In this document: positions 62,690 to 64,000 of the stretch, piece after piece
Numbering within the stretch: position 1 is the first letter of the stretch
Layout of the letters: each line of letters opens with the position of its first letter
Assembly (NCBI GenBank): GCA_900766195.1
Contig: CAAFUN010000116.1
Coordinates: 1 to 64,000 of the forward strand
Length of the DNA stretch: 64,000 nucleotides
Direction of reading: 5' to 3'
Source of the DNA: an uncultured Bacteroides sp.
GTDB taxonomy: Bacteria > Bacteroidota > Bacteroidia > Bacteroidales > Bacteroidaceae
The notes under the pieces: model-generated
Database searches by the model: none
The model's input: only the letters and a program-made list of their open reading frames with translations
Told to the model about the DNA's origin: nothing
Program-made: the position numbers and the translations under genes

Positions 62690-63388
62690 ATGCATGTATT
62701 CTATACTCCCAACATTTTAAACCATCCTGAACTACCTGAAGAAGAAGCGCAGCACTGCATACGGGTACTCCGACTAAACAGCGGAGATGAAATCATGTTA
62801 ACGGATGGCGTAGGCAATTTTTATCGTGCAAAAATAAACGTGGTAACAAACAAGCGCTGCCTTGTTGATCTTCTCGAAACCATCCCTCAACCTCCTCTTT
62901 GGAAAGGATATCTCCATCTTGCAATAGCACCAACCAAGAATATGGATCGTACGGAATGGTTTGCTGAAAAAGCTACTGAGATAGGCTTTGATGAATTGAC
63001 TTTTTTAAACTGCCGCTTTTCGGAAAGGAAAGTGATCAAGACTGAAAGAATATCGAAAGTAATCATCTCCGCTATCAAGCAATCACTTAAAGCGCGCTTG
63101 CCGAAAATCAATGATATGGTAAACTTCAATAAGTTTGTTATCCGTCCTTTTGAAGGTCAGAAATTTATAGCCCATTGCTATGACAAACCTAAAATACCAC
63201 TTAAGGATGCAGTTCACGCAGGCGAGAAAGCACTTGTTTTAATTGGACCCGAAGGTGATTTTAGCGAAGAAGAAGTTGATTTGGCTATTGCCAATGGATT
63301 CATTCCTGTAAGTTTGGGAACATCGCGGCTACGTACGGAAACGGCAGCATTAGTAGCCTGTCACATTCTCAATCTTCAAAACCAATAA
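62690..63388 (+). CDS. rsmE: 16S rRNA (uracil-1498-N3)-methyltransferase RsmE
   Basis: A 232-residue SPOUT methyltransferase modifying U1498 of 16S rRNA. A PUA-like N-terminal part (1-70) is followed by a trefoil-knot domain with ATKNMDRTEWFAEKATEIGFDEL, IGPEGDFSEEEVDLA and SLGTSRLRTETAAL. All knot motifs are intact. It begins 2 bp after the nuclease gene and its TAA overlaps the next ATG. Confidence 0.95.
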   Translation: MHVFYTPNILNHPELPEEEAQHCIRVLRLNSGDEIMLTDGVGNFYRAKINVVTNKRCLVDLLETIPQPPLWKGYLHLAIAPTKNMDRTEWFAEKATEIGFDELTFLNCRFSERKVIKTERISKVIISAIKQSLKARLPKINDMVNFNKFVIRPFEGQKFIAHCYDKPKIPLKDAVHAGEKALVLIGPEGDFSEEEVDLAIANGFIPVSLGTSRLRTETAALVACHILNLQNQ

Positions 63389-64000
63389 TGATCTCTTTAA
63401 AAATTAAGAATATGGTAAAGAATAGACTTTATAATTTAGTTATAACCATCATCTTGGTTATGTGTGTGAGCTCCTGTCAGAAAAAGAATGACTATGCCAA
63501 TGTTATTCCAGCAGATGCAAACGCTATAGCGGCAATTCATTTACAAACGATAGCATCTAAAGCCGGACTAAATGACAATGAAAATAAAGCTGCTCTACAA
63601 AAGCTAACAGATGCCTTAAAAAGTGGCATGAGTACCAATTCTTTTGAACAGCTGAAAAAAATACTGAAGGACTCAAGACAATCCGGTATAGATATGAGTG
63701 CTCCTCTTTATGCCTTCAAGGCAGAAAGTTTTCCATATCCGACACTTGTAGCCAAGGTAAATAGTCAGAAAAAAGTAGCGGAGTTATTCAAAACATTGGA
63801 AAAAGAGAAGATATGCACCGCACTTAATGAGACCAATGGTGTTCAATACACAGAAATCGGAGAACAAATGCTCTTTGCCTTCAACGGCTCAGTTCTTTTA
63901 TGTATCAGTCGTGATATAATTGACTCTAAAGAGGAAATAAAAGAAAAAGTAGCCAAACTATTGAAGCAAACGGAAAAGAGTAGCATTGTATCTACATCTG
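63388..64000 (+). CDS. DUF4836 family lipoprotein (partial, runs off the right edge)
   Basis: An N-terminal fragment of about 204 residues. An ATG at 63388 overlaps the rsmE stop codon (TAATG); a second Met at 63412 gives a cleaner signal peptide. The lipobox is CVSSC, followed by NVIPADANAIAAIHLQTIASKAGL, the start of the DUF4836 family, and PLYAFKAESF. Such lipoproteins are exported to the periplasm or surface; no function is known. The end lies beyond the window. Confidence 0.75.
   Translation, partial: MISLKIKNMVKNRLYNLVITIILVMCVSSCQKKNDYANVIPADANAIAAIHLQTIASKAGLNDNENKAALQKLTDALKSGMSTNSFEQLKKILKDSRQSGIDMSAPLYAFKAESFPYPTLVAKVNSQKKVAELFKTLEKEKICTALNETNGVQYTEIGEQMLFAFNGSVLLCISRDIIDSKEEIKEKVAKLLKQTEKSSIVSTS

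Overview
The window looks like a chromosome segment of a Bacteroidaceae bacterium (Bacteroides or a close relative). It is AT-rich. Many promoters match the Bacteroides -7 box TAnnTTTG, Shine-Dalgarno sequences are mostly weak, and the gene families are typical of the group: LruC and DUF4836 lipoproteins, BACON/discoidin lipoproteins, DUF2023 beside flavodoxin, DUF2149 beside an ExbB-like channel, and fused CcsBA. No rRNA, tRNA, CRISPR array or intact transposase was found.

Layout. 1-3.7 kb is a decayed accessory zone: an orphan LytTR response regulator with only the tail of its kinase left, a PAP2 phosphatase, an IS4-type relic whose end lies about 18 bp from the PAP2 start, and a GTGACGG inverted repeat. 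3.7-9.9 kb holds an LruC lipoprotein, a TraB/GumN protein, a tiny membrane protein, a duplicated 2TM/PH-like protein and an OmpA-type lipoprotein. 10-18 kb holds NDH-2, an HmuTUV-like trio (membrane protein, ExbB-like, DUF2149) preceded by a decayed reading frame, MsrA, a ferritin-VIT protein and a YidE-type transporter under a cobalamin riboswitch. 18-24 kb holds a 22-bp phased repeat array, FbaB, and nrdDG under a second cobalamin riboswitch.

24-31 kb carries a porin/imelysin/di-haem oxidoreductase operon and the CcsBA cytochrome c haem ligase, divergent from flavodoxin-DUF2023-TetR. The divergent promoter region holds five copies of a TAGGTAT half-site. 32.5-37 kb is a methyltransferase plus two ABC half-transporters. 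37-43 kb is a Czc/Cus RND metal efflux operon led by a His-rich membrane protein. 43-47.6 kb is a decayed glycan-foraging locus: group II intron trace, truncated ECF sigma factor, M60-like peptidase and a discoidin lipoprotein. 47.7-52.6 kb holds Hcp, a GH43-like enzyme and the queuosine operon under a preQ1-I riboswitch. 52.7-64 kb holds intergenic repeat elements, then core genes (trxB, lolA-like, ftsK, DUF5063, a DEDD exonuclease, rlmI, a nucleoside permease, a bifunctional nuclease, rsmE, DUF4836) and a candidate small RNA.

Taken together, much of the accessory content deals with iron, haem, cobalamin and redox metabolism in an anaerobe. Flavodoxin, imelysin/DHOR, HmuTUV-like and ferritin-VIT genes handle iron or electrons. 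The two B12 switches link cobalamin status to nucleotide reduction and to an unexplained transporter. All functional calls rest on motifs recognised by eye; no database search was run.
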